Translations under genes and position numbers: made by a program
DNA from: Haploplasma axanthum
GTDB taxonomy: Bacteria > Bacillota_I > Bacilli_A > Acholeplasmatales > Acholeplasmataceae
DNA: 64,000 nucleotides
Reading direction: 5' to 3'
Assembly: GCF_900660745.1 (NCBI RefSeq)
Contig: NZ_LR215048.1
Span: forward strand, 372,001 to 436,000
Notes under the pieces: generated by a model
Told to the model about the DNA's origin: nothing
The model's database searches: none
The model's input: the letters and a program-made list of their open reading frames with translations, nothing else
Shown here: one piece after another, positions 31,763 through 39,870 of the stretch
Layout of the letters: each line of letters opens with the position of its first letter
Position numbering within the stretch: position 1 is the first letter of the stretch

Positions 31763-32671
31763 ATGCAAGAAAATACAAAAATAAATCAAGAATTGCAAAG
31801 AACAAAGTTTCTTAATACTGCATTCACAGTAATAAAATATACTTTTTTGGTTGTTATGGCGGTTTTTATTTTACTACCATTTTATTGGATGTTAGCAACA
31901 TCGGTTAAAAGTACAGCAGAAATATCAAGTGGAGTTGTAAACTTTTTCCCTAAGTCATTTGAATTGTCTAACTATCCAACAGCAATTGAGACAGCACAAT
32001 TAGGTAGAGCTTTTATAAATACGTTAATTGTTGCGTTTTTCTCAACTACGTTAGGAACGTTAGTAGCAGTGTTTTCAGCCTTCGCATTAGCAAGATTGAA
32101 TTTCAAGGGTAGAGAAGTTGTATTTATGATTCTACTTGCTACAATGATGATTCCAGGTGAAATGATGGTTTTAACGAATTATGTAACCGTAACAGCAGTT
32201 TTAGGATGGGGCGAAGCAATTGGACCAAATGCACCAAGTTATCAAGTAGGACCATATTTATCGATGATTGTTCCTTTCTTAGTTAGTGTGTTTCATATTT
32301 ATCTATTGAGAAATACATTTAGACAAATTCCTGATGAATTGTACTTAGCTGCTAAAGTAGATAATACAAGTGATTTCAAGTATTTGACTAAGATAATGTT
32401 ACCTATGGCATCATCAAGCATCATAACTATTGTGATTATGAAAATAATTGGAGCATGGAATTCATTCGTTTGGCCAAATTTAGTTGGTGGGAAACGACAT
32501 AAACTTATTACGGCGCAATTGAGAAGTTCATTTACTGATGGAGAAGGTCAAACTTTATATAATCAACAAATGGCGGCTGTTGTAGTTGTAGTTGTTCCAT
32601 TAATGATATTATTTATAGTCTTTAGAAAGTACATCATGAGAGGTATTTCTCGTGGCGGTACTAAAGGATAA
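31763..32671 (+). CDS. Carbohydrate-type ABC transporter permease (MalG-like)
   Basis: 302 residues, six membrane helices, FILLPFYWMLATSVKS near the N-terminus and an EAA-like loop LYLAAKVDNTSDFKYLTKIM, both typical of MalG/UgpE permeases. The extracellular loops are somewhat enlarged (GPNAPSYQVGPYL). AGGAGCTG precedes the ATG. It pairs with the MalF-like protein to form the membrane channel. Confidence 0.9.
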   Translation: MQENTKINQELQRTKFLNTAFTVIKYTFLVVMAVFILLPFYWMLATSVKSTAEISSGVVNFFPKSFELSNYPTAIETAQLGRAFINTLIVAFFSTTLGTLVAVFSAFALARLNFKGREVVFMILLATMMIPGEMMVLTNYVTVTAVLGWGEAIGPNAPSYQVGPYLSMIVPFLVSVFHIYLLRNTFRQIPDELYLAAKVDNTSDFKYLTKIMLPMASSSIITIVIMKIIGAWNSFVWPNLVGGKRHKLITAQLRSSFTDGEGQTLYNQQMAAVVVVVVPLMILFIVFRKYIMRGISRGGTKG

Positions 32672-32683
32672 GAGGAGAAAGAA

Positions 32684-34099
32684 ATGAAAAAACTAAGATT
32701 ATTTGTTGTTTTAACAATGACAGTTGTACTAACTGTAACATTAGCAGCTTGTAGAAGAGCGGTTGATTGGAAAATAGATCCAAGTGTTATTAGTGATAAT
32801 TTAGAAGTTCCAACTAGTAATGTGACAGTTGTTGTTTCACATAGTATGGCTGATCCAAAAGAAGGTGCTTCATATGGACAAACACCATTATTATTAGAAT
32901 ATATAAAAGAGTTTAAAGAATTATACCCAAATATTACAGTAATCTCTGATAAAGTAGATGGTGGATACGATGGATTGTTTAAAGATATCAAAGCTAGATT
33001 AGTTGCTCAAACTGAACCAACTATGACATTTGCATATCCAGATCACGTGGCATCATACATTAAATCAAATAGAGTATTACCTCTTGATAATTTAGTTAAT
33101 AATAAGAATGCTAAAATTGCATGGAGCGCAGATGATATTGCAGATTTCTATCCTGAATTCTTGAATGAAGGAAGAGCATATAATGAAGAAAAAAATTATG
33201 TATCTGTTCCATATTCAAAATCAACAGAAGCAATGTTCTATAATAAGACTGTTTTTGATAATCCAGCATTTGGTTTAACTGTTCCAAAAACATGGGAAGA
33301 TGTTGAAGCAACTTCAAAACAAATTTTCAAATTAATTGATGAAGGAAAACTTGTTTTACCAGAAGGAACTAAGAGAGAAAATGTTTATCCATTTGGATAT
33401 GGTTCTGGACCGAACTTATTTATTGTAAGAGGAGAACAAGAAGGTGCACCTTATACTAAACTTGGTGAAAATCTTACAGGTGAAATTTTATTAAATAATG
33501 AAAAATCTAAAAATATGATGAAAGAAATTAAAAGGCTATATGATGGTAAGATTCTCGCTACCGATGATGCACCATCTGTAAAAAGAGTATCAGATAAGTT
33601 AAAAGCAGGCGAATCATACATGGTTGTTGGTTCAACTGGTGGAGCAAACTATAATGTTACTAGTAATTTTGATACAGGAGTTGCTCCAGTTCCACAAGTA
33701 GATGTTAATAATCCAAAGAGTTTATTGCAAGGACCAAGTGTTGTTTTCTTCCAAAAAGAAAATGTTGATGAAATGGTTGCTGGTTGGTTATTCTATAAAT
33801 ATGTTACTGAAGCAGAACAAACAATTAGACAAGCAGTTGGAACTGGTTATTTACCACTTAGAAAATCTGCTTATGAACTTGATGCATTTACAAAAATGGA
33901 TGTAATATCAGCAAGAGGAAAGATTATTAAAGCTACATTGGATATTGCAAAAGATAGTTCTAGTTCATATTTTACTTCCCCAGCATTCGATAAATCAGCA
34001 AATGCTAGAATTAACGTAGGTGTTTTAGTGCTTGACATTTTATCGGGAGCTGACATTGATAGATCATTTAAAAAAGCTATTGATGAGATTACGGCTTAA
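32684..34099 (+). CDS. Extracellular solute-binding lipoprotein (family 1, sugar type)
   Basis: 471 residues: signal peptide with lipobox LAAC (Cys23), then a type-1 solute-binding fold: VVVSHS near the start, LLEYIKEFKELYPNITV, YVSVPYSKSTEAMFYNKTVF and AGWLFYKYVTEAEQTI. These are features of sugar/glycerol-phosphate binding proteins. It is anchored outside and feeds the MalF/G-type permeases. At 471 residues it is somewhat long for the family. AGAGGAG precedes the ATG. Confidence 0.9.
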   Translation: MKKLRLFVVLTMTVVLTVTLAACRRAVDWKIDPSVISDNLEVPTSNVTVVVSHSMADPKEGASYGQTPLLLEYIKEFKELYPNITVISDKVDGGYDGLFKDIKARLVAQTEPTMTFAYPDHVASYIKSNRVLPLDNLVNNKNAKIAWSADDIADFYPEFLNEGRAYNEEKNYVSVPYSKSTEAMFYNKTVFDNPAFGLTVPKTWEDVEATSKQIFKLIDEGKLVLPEGTKRENVYPFGYGSGPNLFIVRGEQEGAPYTKLGENLTGEILLNNEKSKNMMKEIKRLYDGKILATDDAPSVKRVSDKLKAGESYMVVGSTGGANYNVTSNFDTGVAPVPQVDVNNPKSLLQGPSVVFFQKENVDEMVAGWLFYKYVTEAEQTIRQAVGTGYLPLRKSAYELDAFTKMDVISARGKIIKATLDIAKDSSSSYFTSPAFDKSANARINVGVLVLDILSGADIDRSFKKAIDEITA

Positions 34100-34120
34100 A
34101 AATATAAAAGGAGAAAATAA

Positions 34121-36025
34121 ATGAAAAATTTAAAAAAAGTTTTAATTTTAGTTATGACTTTAGTAGCAACATTAACTTTAGTTGCATGTGCTAATGGTGG
34201 TGATAAAAAAGCTGTTGAAGCAGCCGAAAAATCATTATCAACATTAATTTCAGAAGAAAAGATTACAGCAACTTTTGTATTAGTAGAATCAAATAAAGAT
34301 GGCGTTAAATTTGAATATACAAGTAGCAACGAAAGCCACTTGAAAATTGAAGAGACTGCAACAGGTTTAAGAGCAACAGTTATTAGACCAGTACATACTG
34401 CGGCTGATGTTGCAGTTACATTAACTGTAAAACTAACAAAGAATAAAGTAACTAGTACAAAGACTTTTAATTTAATAATTGTTAAAGAAGATGCACCAGA
34501 TGTTACTGGTGATAACTTAAAAGCAGTTATTGAAGCTGGTGCAAAAGGACAAGTTATCGAAATGGATAATGTAGTTGTTATTGGAACATCAACTGGTGGA
34601 TATTTCGTTGCTGACTCTTCAGCATCAATTTATGTTCACTTGAATAGTGATGGGTCTAAAGTTGTTAAAGTTGGGGAAAAAGGTAAAATAAGTGCTAAAA
34701 TCGATGATTATTATGGTGCTAAACAATTAACTAGTCCTTCATTTACTAAGGCATCTGATGATAAACTATCTGAAATTACTCCTACAAATAGAATTCCAAG
34801 TTTTTATTGGAATCCAGGATTAGCTGGTGAAGCTTTAAATGCAGCAAAAGCTAATTTAACAAATTCAGCATATACAAAACTTACAGCGAAAGTTATTCAA
34901 GATGGAACAGGCGAAAATTCAATTTTCTTAGCTGATGTTGCAGATCAAACTAAATACGTTCAAGTATATTATAAAGGAACTGTAAATGCGGATGTTTTAA
35001 CACCATTAATTGGTCAAACAATTGAAGTTGAAGGAATGTTGCAAGAATATAGAGATGGATTTGATTTAATTGATGGAACAAAAGGAACTTTATCAAGATT
35101 TACGGCATTTAGAGTTGTTTCAGAATTAAATGATGAGTCAAAAGTAAGTATTGATGCGTCAAAAATTGCTGCAACATTAAAACCAGCATATGATAAAGAA
35201 ACTGATCTTACATTAGTGGATAAAGGTTCAAATGGTACTACAATTACTTGGGCATTTGCATCTGAAACTGATCCAAATAATCAATATATTAATTTAACAA
35301 CTGGGAAATTAACAATGCCGGCTGAAGCAGGACAACTAGAAGTTAAAGTTATAGCAACAGTTATTTTAAATGATAAAACTAAGACTGTTCCAGTAACAAT
35401 TAAAGTTGGTACTCCAACGGTTATCACAACAATTGCAAATGCAAAATTAGCTCTTAAGGGAGATATCGTATTAGTTAAAGGTATAGTTGTTGGTGCTACA
35501 TTCTCAAATAAATATGCAAATGGTGAAGTATATATTCAAGATGAAACAGGTGGTATGTTAGTCTATCGTGCTCCTAAAGCAAATGCTGATATAATTGTTG
35601 TTGGTAATGAAATTCAATTTATTGCAACAATTGATAATTATAATGGAGTAAACCAATTTGCAAATGCTAAATCAATCACTAAAGTTAGTGAAGGAAATAC
35701 TGTTGAAGCATTAAGTCTTACAAAAGTTACAAAAGATAGTAATGATCTTGGTAAATTAGTTAAAGTTACTTTAAAAGTTACAAAAGACTTAACAGCGGTT
35801 GCAAGTAAAGCTGATGCAGATACTTTTGTGGGAGATTTCACATTAGGTACTGGTAAATTTACTGTTAAATTCTTAAGACAAGATAATACAGTAGTTGCTG
35901 ATGCAGAAGCGATTGCTAATCTTTTAAAAGCACTTAAGAAAGATGACCAAATAGAGGTTACAGCAGTGTTAACTAAAGATGGAGAAGTTACAGTATATAG
36001 TGCTTCACAAATAATTAAAAAATAA
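34121..36025 (+). CDS. Surface lipoprotein with Ig-like and OB-fold-like repeats
   Basis: 634 residues: lipobox LVAC (Cys23), then a bacterial Ig-like domain (~30-117), an OB-fold-like domain (~122-205: VVVIGTSTGGYFVADSSAS), a second (~245-330: IGQTIEVEGMLQEYRDG), another Ig-like domain (~338-430), and a third OB-like domain (~433-535: VLVKGIVVGATFS, VYIQDETGGMLVY) before a shorter C-terminal part. Such OB domains occur in secreted nucleases (YhcR type) and bind nucleic acids or sugars. No catalytic motif is visible, so a binding or scaffold role is inferred, in the same operon as the ABC genes and a nuclease. Confidence 0.72.
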   Translation: MKNLKKVLILVMTLVATLTLVACANGGDKKAVEAAEKSLSTLISEEKITATFVLVESNKDGVKFEYTSSNESHLKIEETATGLRATVIRPVHTAADVAVTLTVKLTKNKVTSTKTFNLIIVKEDAPDVTGDNLKAVIEAGAKGQVIEMDNVVVIGTSTGGYFVADSSASIYVHLNSDGSKVVKVGEKGKISAKIDDYYGAKQLTSPSFTKASDDKLSEITPTNRIPSFYWNPGLAGEALNAAKANLTNSAYTKLTAKVIQDGTGENSIFLADVADQTKYVQVYYKGTVNADVLTPLIGQTIEVEGMLQEYRDGFDLIDGTKGTLSRFTAFRVVSELNDESKVSIDASKIAATLKPAYDKETDLTLVDKGSNGTTITWAFASETDPNNQYINLTTGKLTMPAEAGQLEVKVIATVILNDKTKTVPVTIKVGTPTVITTIANAKLALKGDIVLVKGIVVGATFSNKYANGEVYIQDETGGMLVYRAPKANADIIVVGNEIQFIATIDNYNGVNQFANAKSITKVSEGNTVEALSLTKVTKDSNDLGKLVKVTLKVTKDLTAVASKADADTFVGDFTLGTGKFTVKFLRQDNTVVADAEAIANLLKALKKDDQIEVTAVLTKDGEVTVYSASQIIKK

Positions 36026-36029
36026 ATAA

Positions 36030-36071
36030 AGTAAAAATAAGGATAGTCTAAAAAACTATCTTTATTTTACT
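36030..36071 (+). terminator. Intergenic hairpin between lipoprotein and nuclease genes
   Basis: AGTAAAAATAAGGATAGT (36030-36047) pairs with ACTATC-TTTATTTTACT (36055-36071). There is no pure T tail, so it may be a weak terminator or an mRNA-stabilising element giving less nuclease than binding protein. Confidence 0.55.
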
Positions 36072-36090
36072 TGGATTGAAAGAGGATATT

Positions 36091-37272
36091 ATGATTAAAA
36101 AAGCAAGTATAGCACTTAGCACAGTTTTTATGTTATTTATACTTATTTCTTGTGCAAAAGGTTCTAATAGTATTGTTATATCAAAGTATTATCAAAATAC
36201 ATATATGAGTGAAAATGCAATTGAATTATATAATACATCAGATAAAGAAGTTAATTTAAAAGGATATAGTTTGAATATTTATACTGATACTGATAAAAGT
36301 GTCACATATAGTTATAAAATTACAGGAAAAATTGCTCCTAAAGGTTTCTTTTTGATAGCAACATCAGATCCTTTTGATGTTGAATTGCAAAATGCAGATT
36401 TCAAAGTTGATAAATTACCATATAATGGTGATGATGCAATAGTCTTAGCACGTGGGAAACAAAATGTTGACGTTTTAGGTACTCCAGGGAGTGGTGTTGT
36501 TTTTGGTGAAAAAACTACATTAGTAAGAAAGAAAAGCCGTATGGAAGCATCAACAATATACGATTCTACTTCATTCTTTTATTTTAAAGAATCAAGCTAT
36601 CAATTACTAGGAACAATTGAAACCGGAATTTTAGATGAAGATTTATTTACTGGACCTATGCTTACAGATGAAGATCGACAAAGACCATTCTTCAAAGAAG
36701 GTGATCGCACTGTTGGTGGTGGTGGTGCAGTTAAGGTAACTATATCGCGTTTAGGTGATGGTGATACGACAAGATTTAATTTTCCTGAAGAATTATTTGG
36801 TTCATCAGATAAATCAGTTAGATACTATTTTATAAATACTCCTGAATCTCCAGGACATCCAAGTGAATCACCATGGGGATTAACAGCGAAAAACTTTAAT
36901 AATAGCATATTAAATCAAGCAGTTGAATTAGGATTAGATATTGAGATTCAAAGTGGTTTAGATGGAACAACAGATGGTGGATTTGATAGATTATTTGCAA
37001 TGGTTTATGTTGGAGGATATCAATTAAATTACATGATTGCAAAAGCTGGATTATGTCCTGATGTTACTGAGCAAGCTCCTAAGCATGGATATAAAGGAAT
37101 GTCATACTATGGTTGGATGATAGAAGCACTCAATTATGCAAAAACGAATAAACTAGGTATGCATGGTGATCAATTAGATCCATCATGGAACTACGAAAAA
37201 AATACTAGTAGACTCGATTCTAATTATTTCCCTGAATATGATAGACCGTATTTAAAAAATATTGAAGGTTAA
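36091..37272 (+). CDS. Extracellular lipoprotein with lamin-tail and thermonuclease (SNase) domains
   Basis: 393 residues from the ATG at 36091 (behind AGAGGAT): lipobox ISC (about Cys21), a lamin-tail domain (~27-145: ISKYYQN, AIELYNTSDKEVNLKGYSL, GDDAIVLARG), then an SNase-like domain (~215-360). The SNase catalytic positions can be matched: DGDT, Arg in VRYYFINTPES, Glu in TPES, and Arg in FDRLFAMVYVGG; the Asp before Thr-Pro-Glu is Asn here. It should cut nucleic acid at the cell surface. The original terminator behind it is now split by the ISL3 copy. Confidence 0.85.
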   Translation: MIKKASIALSTVFMLFILISCAKGSNSIVISKYYQNTYMSENAIELYNTSDKEVNLKGYSLNIYTDTDKSVTYSYKITGKIAPKGFFLIATSDPFDVELQNADFKVDKLPYNGDDAIVLARGKQNVDVLGTPGSGVVFGEKTTLVRKKSRMEASTIYDSTSFFYFKESSYQLLGTIETGILDEDLFTGPMLTDEDRQRPFFKEGDRTVGGGGAVKVTISRLGDGDTTRFNFPEELFGSSDKSVRYYFINTPESPGHPSESPWGLTAKNFNNSILNQAVELGLDIEIQSGLDGTTDGGFDRLFAMVYVGGYQLNYMIAKAGLCPDVTEQAPKHGYKGMSYYGWMIEALNYAKTNKLGMHGDQLDPSWNYEKNTSRLDSNYFPEYDRPYLKNIEG

Positions 37273-37276
37273 AAGT

Positions 37277-37289
37277 AAAAAAAACAGCA
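37277..37289 (+). terminator. Left arm of a terminator split by ISL3 copy 2
   Basis: AAAAAAACAGCA here and TGCTGTTTTTTT at 38847-38858 would form a 12-bp bidirectional terminator with a ~10-nt loop if the element and one target duplication were removed. It would have served the nuclease gene and the convergent gene at 38842-39702. Confidence 0.8.
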
Positions 37290-37419
37290 TTTTATTATGG
37301 CTCTTAGTAATAAACTGGGGTATTGAGAAAATAGCCTTTGTAATAATCTGGGGTCTAATAACAAAAATCGACAACCATTTATATATGGAAGTCGATTTTT
37401 TTTACACACTTATATATTA

Positions 37420-38718
37420 TTATTCAGGTATTTTAAGAGCCACATCTTTATTAATAGAATAAATGATTCTAGCTCTTAATCTCTTAAAACTTTTAATCCC
37501 ATTACTAGTCTTAATAATAGTCTTTATTCTAGAATTAGTACCTTCAATTGGACCATTAGATAATCTTCTGTTAGAATCAGATTTAATAAAGGAATTAATA
37601 ATCTCATCTTTCCAATTAGAAAGTAATTTACCAAAAGATCTAATATCTTCTAACCTGTGATTACGATATTTAGTAATTAAATCAGATAATAATTCTTTAG
37701 CATCATCAAAATTAGTGTTTCTATTAAACTCACGATATTCTTCCTTGATTTTATAAACTTCAGTTAAATCATCATCAATGGATAAAAGAAAATCTTTAAT
37801 AGAAGATTTATTAAGACTAATTCTAAACTTAGGAATAGAAATATAACCATTATAGATATTATCGTATTCTTTAGTAAAGAAATAATGAAACTTCTTTAAC
37901 ATATAATATTTATCATTCTTATAAGTTTTAAACTCAATATTACCAGCATATTTATTCATTACTTTAATACGATGCTTATTAACGATATCATTAATATGTT
38001 TAATAACATGAAAAGAATCAATAGCTATTAAAGCTTTAGGCATAACTTTAGATATAACGTCTTTATAAGGCTTCCACATATCAATAATAACTACTTTAAC
38101 ACTATCTAATTCAGTATGTTTAAGACTAGATAGATATTCTAATAGATATGATTTATGACGAGTTTTTAAAACATCAATTATTTTTTTTGTTTCAAAATCT
38201 AAGAATAGACAAGCATAAGGATGTTTAGTCCTTTTTGAAACATGAAATTCATCGATACATAAAAACTTAGGTAATATATTTCTATTTGGATCAACATAAT
38301 CATCAAAAATATCAATAACAGTTTTAGTAGAAACGTTAAAGATAGTAGAAGCACTAGTAAATGTATTAGAAGGATTCTTTAAGTGTTCTAAAATAGATAG
38401 TTTGGTGTAATGACTAATTCTATCTTTCTTAATAGTAAAGGGATTAGATTCAAAGAAACGTTTTTTACATATTAAACATCGATATCTTCTACTACGATAA
38501 ATAATATAAGATTTTCTATTTGTAGAAATACTATGAGTTATATTTTTATTTTGGTAGTCATGTGTAGTGGTAATTCCATTGCATAAAGGGCATGGAATAG
38601 TTTCTTTTTTAAGCTTAATATGAAAACTAACAATTCCATCAGTTGATACTGCATCAATAGATTCAATTTTATGACTTAAGTGTTCAATTTCTAATACTTT
38701 TATGATATTATCATACAT
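37420..38718 (-). CDS. ISL3 family transposase
   Basis: 432 residues, the same architecture as the copy 1 product: zinc-finger-like N-terminus, HTH, DDE domain ending GPIEGTNSRIK. It differs at about six positions (for example FFES for FFEP, FTIKK for FTINK, NTNFDD for NSNFDN). Intact. It lies between the nuclease gene and a convergent membrane-protein gene without disrupting either reading frame. Confidence 0.93.
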   Translation of the reverse strand: MYDNIIKVLEIEHLSHKIESIDAVSTDGIVSFHIKLKKETIPCPLCNGITTTHDYQNKNITHSISTNRKSYIIYRSRRYRCLICKKRFFESNPFTIKKDRISHYTKLSILEHLKNPSNTFTSASTIFNVSTKTVIDIFDDYVDPNRNILPKFLCIDEFHVSKRTKHPYACLFLDFETKKIIDVLKTRHKSYLLEYLSSLKHTELDSVKVVIIDMWKPYKDVISKVMPKALIAIDSFHVIKHINDIVNKHRIKVMNKYAGNIEFKTYKNDKYYMLKKFHYFFTKEYDNIYNGYISIPKFRISLNKSSIKDFLLSIDDDLTEVYKIKEEYREFNRNTNFDDAKELLSDLITKYRNHRLEDIRSFGKLLSNWKDEIINSFIKSDSNRRLSNGPIEGTNSRIKTIIKTSNGIKSFKRLRARIIYSINKDVALKIPE

Positions 38719-38775
38719 GAAAATCCTCCTTGATTATTAAGTGTGCAAAACTATAATAACACAAGAAGGATTTTC
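38719..38775 (-). promoter_or_regulatory. Hairpin sequestering the ISL3 transposase ribosome binding site (copy 2)
   Basis: Identical to the hairpin at 5066-5122: arms at 38775-38762 and 38732-38719 pair over 14 positions and bury AAGGAGG. Confidence 0.6.
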
Positions 38776-38841
38776 TTTATTTATAACCCCAGATAATTAC
38801 ATAGGTATACAATGACCCCAGTTTATTTTTAATAACTTTTA

Positions 38842-39702
38842 TTATTTGCTGTTTTTTTCTTTATAAAATTTTATTAAAGGTTTAAATAGAATTAAATAAG
38901 AAAGTATAATAATTAATAACCCATATAAACTATACCAGATAATTAAAATATAAGTATAGTTTTTAAAAATACTTCTATTTGATTCTAGATAATGCAAATT
39001 GTTGATATTTGATTCTGAATCTGTCGGTCTAATATTTTGTATATATTCATCAAGCGAGTAAGACGAATGAGTGAATGGATAATCATCAAGATTTTTATTA
39101 AAAAGATAAACAGTTGATTCGTTACTTGAAAATGATAATAAAGGTTTCGATTCAAAATTTTTAGTAGTTATATTAATTCTAATTTCTTTAATTGTAGATA
39201 TTTTATTATTTTCTAGTGTATAGTTATTAATGAAAAATGCTGGGAAAAAAGTTTTTTGGGTAATTGATTCTAAATTTATATTATTACTGTTACTATCTGA
39301 TGAAGTATTAACTACTTCATTATATATTATAGAAGAATCTAAAGAAATAAAATCGTTGTTCTTATATCTTGCAGTATTTAAAAATAAAATAATCCCATCA
39401 ATGTATTTATCATTCTTATAATACTTTCTAGCTCTATATAAATCAAACCCAATTGTCCCATTTTCATCAATAAGTGTTTCGCTGAGTACCGGGTTTGTTT
39501 GATATGCAAAATCTGCAAAAATTGAAACTTTTTTTAAATACTCATCAAAGTTTTCGTTCTTTAAAGGAATAATTTCATTTTTCACATAGGATTTTTCCAT
39601 TTCGAGATTTGCTAAAGGTTTAATAAATGTTGAAAAAATTAATACTGCAAAAAAAATAAAAATAAGCTGCCATATAAGTGTAGTTTTTTTGATAATAATC
39701 AC
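38842..39702 (-). CDS. Membrane-anchored protein of unknown function
   Basis: About 286 residues with one hydrophobic segment near the N-terminus (~8-27, LIWQLIFIFFAVLIF) and another near the C-terminus (~252-276), leaving a ~220-residue extracytoplasmic, Asn/Ser-rich middle. No motif I recognise. The start is uncertain: a GTG at 39702 touches the Shine-Dalgarno AAAGGAG, and the best-spaced codon two positions on is ATT. Its stop lies within the ISL3 target duplication but is native, since both copies of the 8 bp are identical. It has its own promoter with a palindromic operator. Confidence 0.6.
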   Translation of the reverse strand: MIIIKKTTLIWQLIFIFFAVLIFSTFIKPLANLEMEKSYVKNEIIPLKNENFDEYLKKVSIFADFAYQTNPVLSETLIDENGTIGFDLYRARKYYKNDKYIDGIILFLNTARYKNNDFISLDSSIIYNEVVNTSSDSNSNNINLESITQKTFFPAFFINNYTLENNKISTIKEIRINITTKNFESKPLLSFSSNESTVYLFNKNLDDYPFTHSSYSLDEYIQNIRPTDSESNINNLHYLESNRSIFKNYTYILIIWYSLYGLLIIILSYLILFKPLIKFYKEKNSK

Positions 39703-39721
39703 TCCTTTTAAAGTACAATAT

Positions 39722-39760
39722 ATTATATATCAAAAGATATCAATATGCAAATATTGATAT
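39722..39760 (-). promoter_or_regulatory. Promoter with palindromic operator for the 38842 gene
   Basis: On the minus strand TTGCAT (39750-39745), 17 bp, TATAAT (39727-39722). A perfect dyad ATATCAATAT-GCAA-ATATTGATAT (39737-39760) covers the -35 box, and a second, ATATC-AAAA-GATAT, lies at 39727-39740. Strongly suggests repressor control by an unidentified protein. Confidence 0.65.
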
Positions 39761-39870
39761 TCAAACATAAATAGTTTTTTTTATAAGAAATTTACAATTA
39801 AGATGTAAATTTTTGATCAAAAAATGTTAAAATGAATGTATAAATAAAGAAAGAATCCTAGGAGGAAGAA

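Larger units (their letters stand above)
37299..38837 (-). mobile_element. ISL3-family insertion sequence, copy 2 (complete)
   Basis: 1539 bp, bounded by a perfect 8-bp duplication TTTATTAT (37291-37298 and 38838-38845). The left end GGCTCTTAGTAATAAACTGGGG aligns with the right end read inwards, and a second CTGGGGT motif lies ~30-35 bp in from both ends, a likely transposase-binding pair. Behind the transposase stop, AAAATCGAC/GTCGATTTT forms a terminator. The right side and gene match copy 1 almost exactly; the left ~120 bp do not. Confidence 0.95.

Noticed and set aside
32563-32991. 142-codon frame opposite the permease/binding-protein junction
   Set aside because: Antisense shadow of two strongly supported genes.
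37262-37462. Frame of 66 codons downstream of the nuclease gene
   Set aside because: It crosses the ISL3 left end and target duplication and lacks a ribosome binding site; it is created by the insertion.
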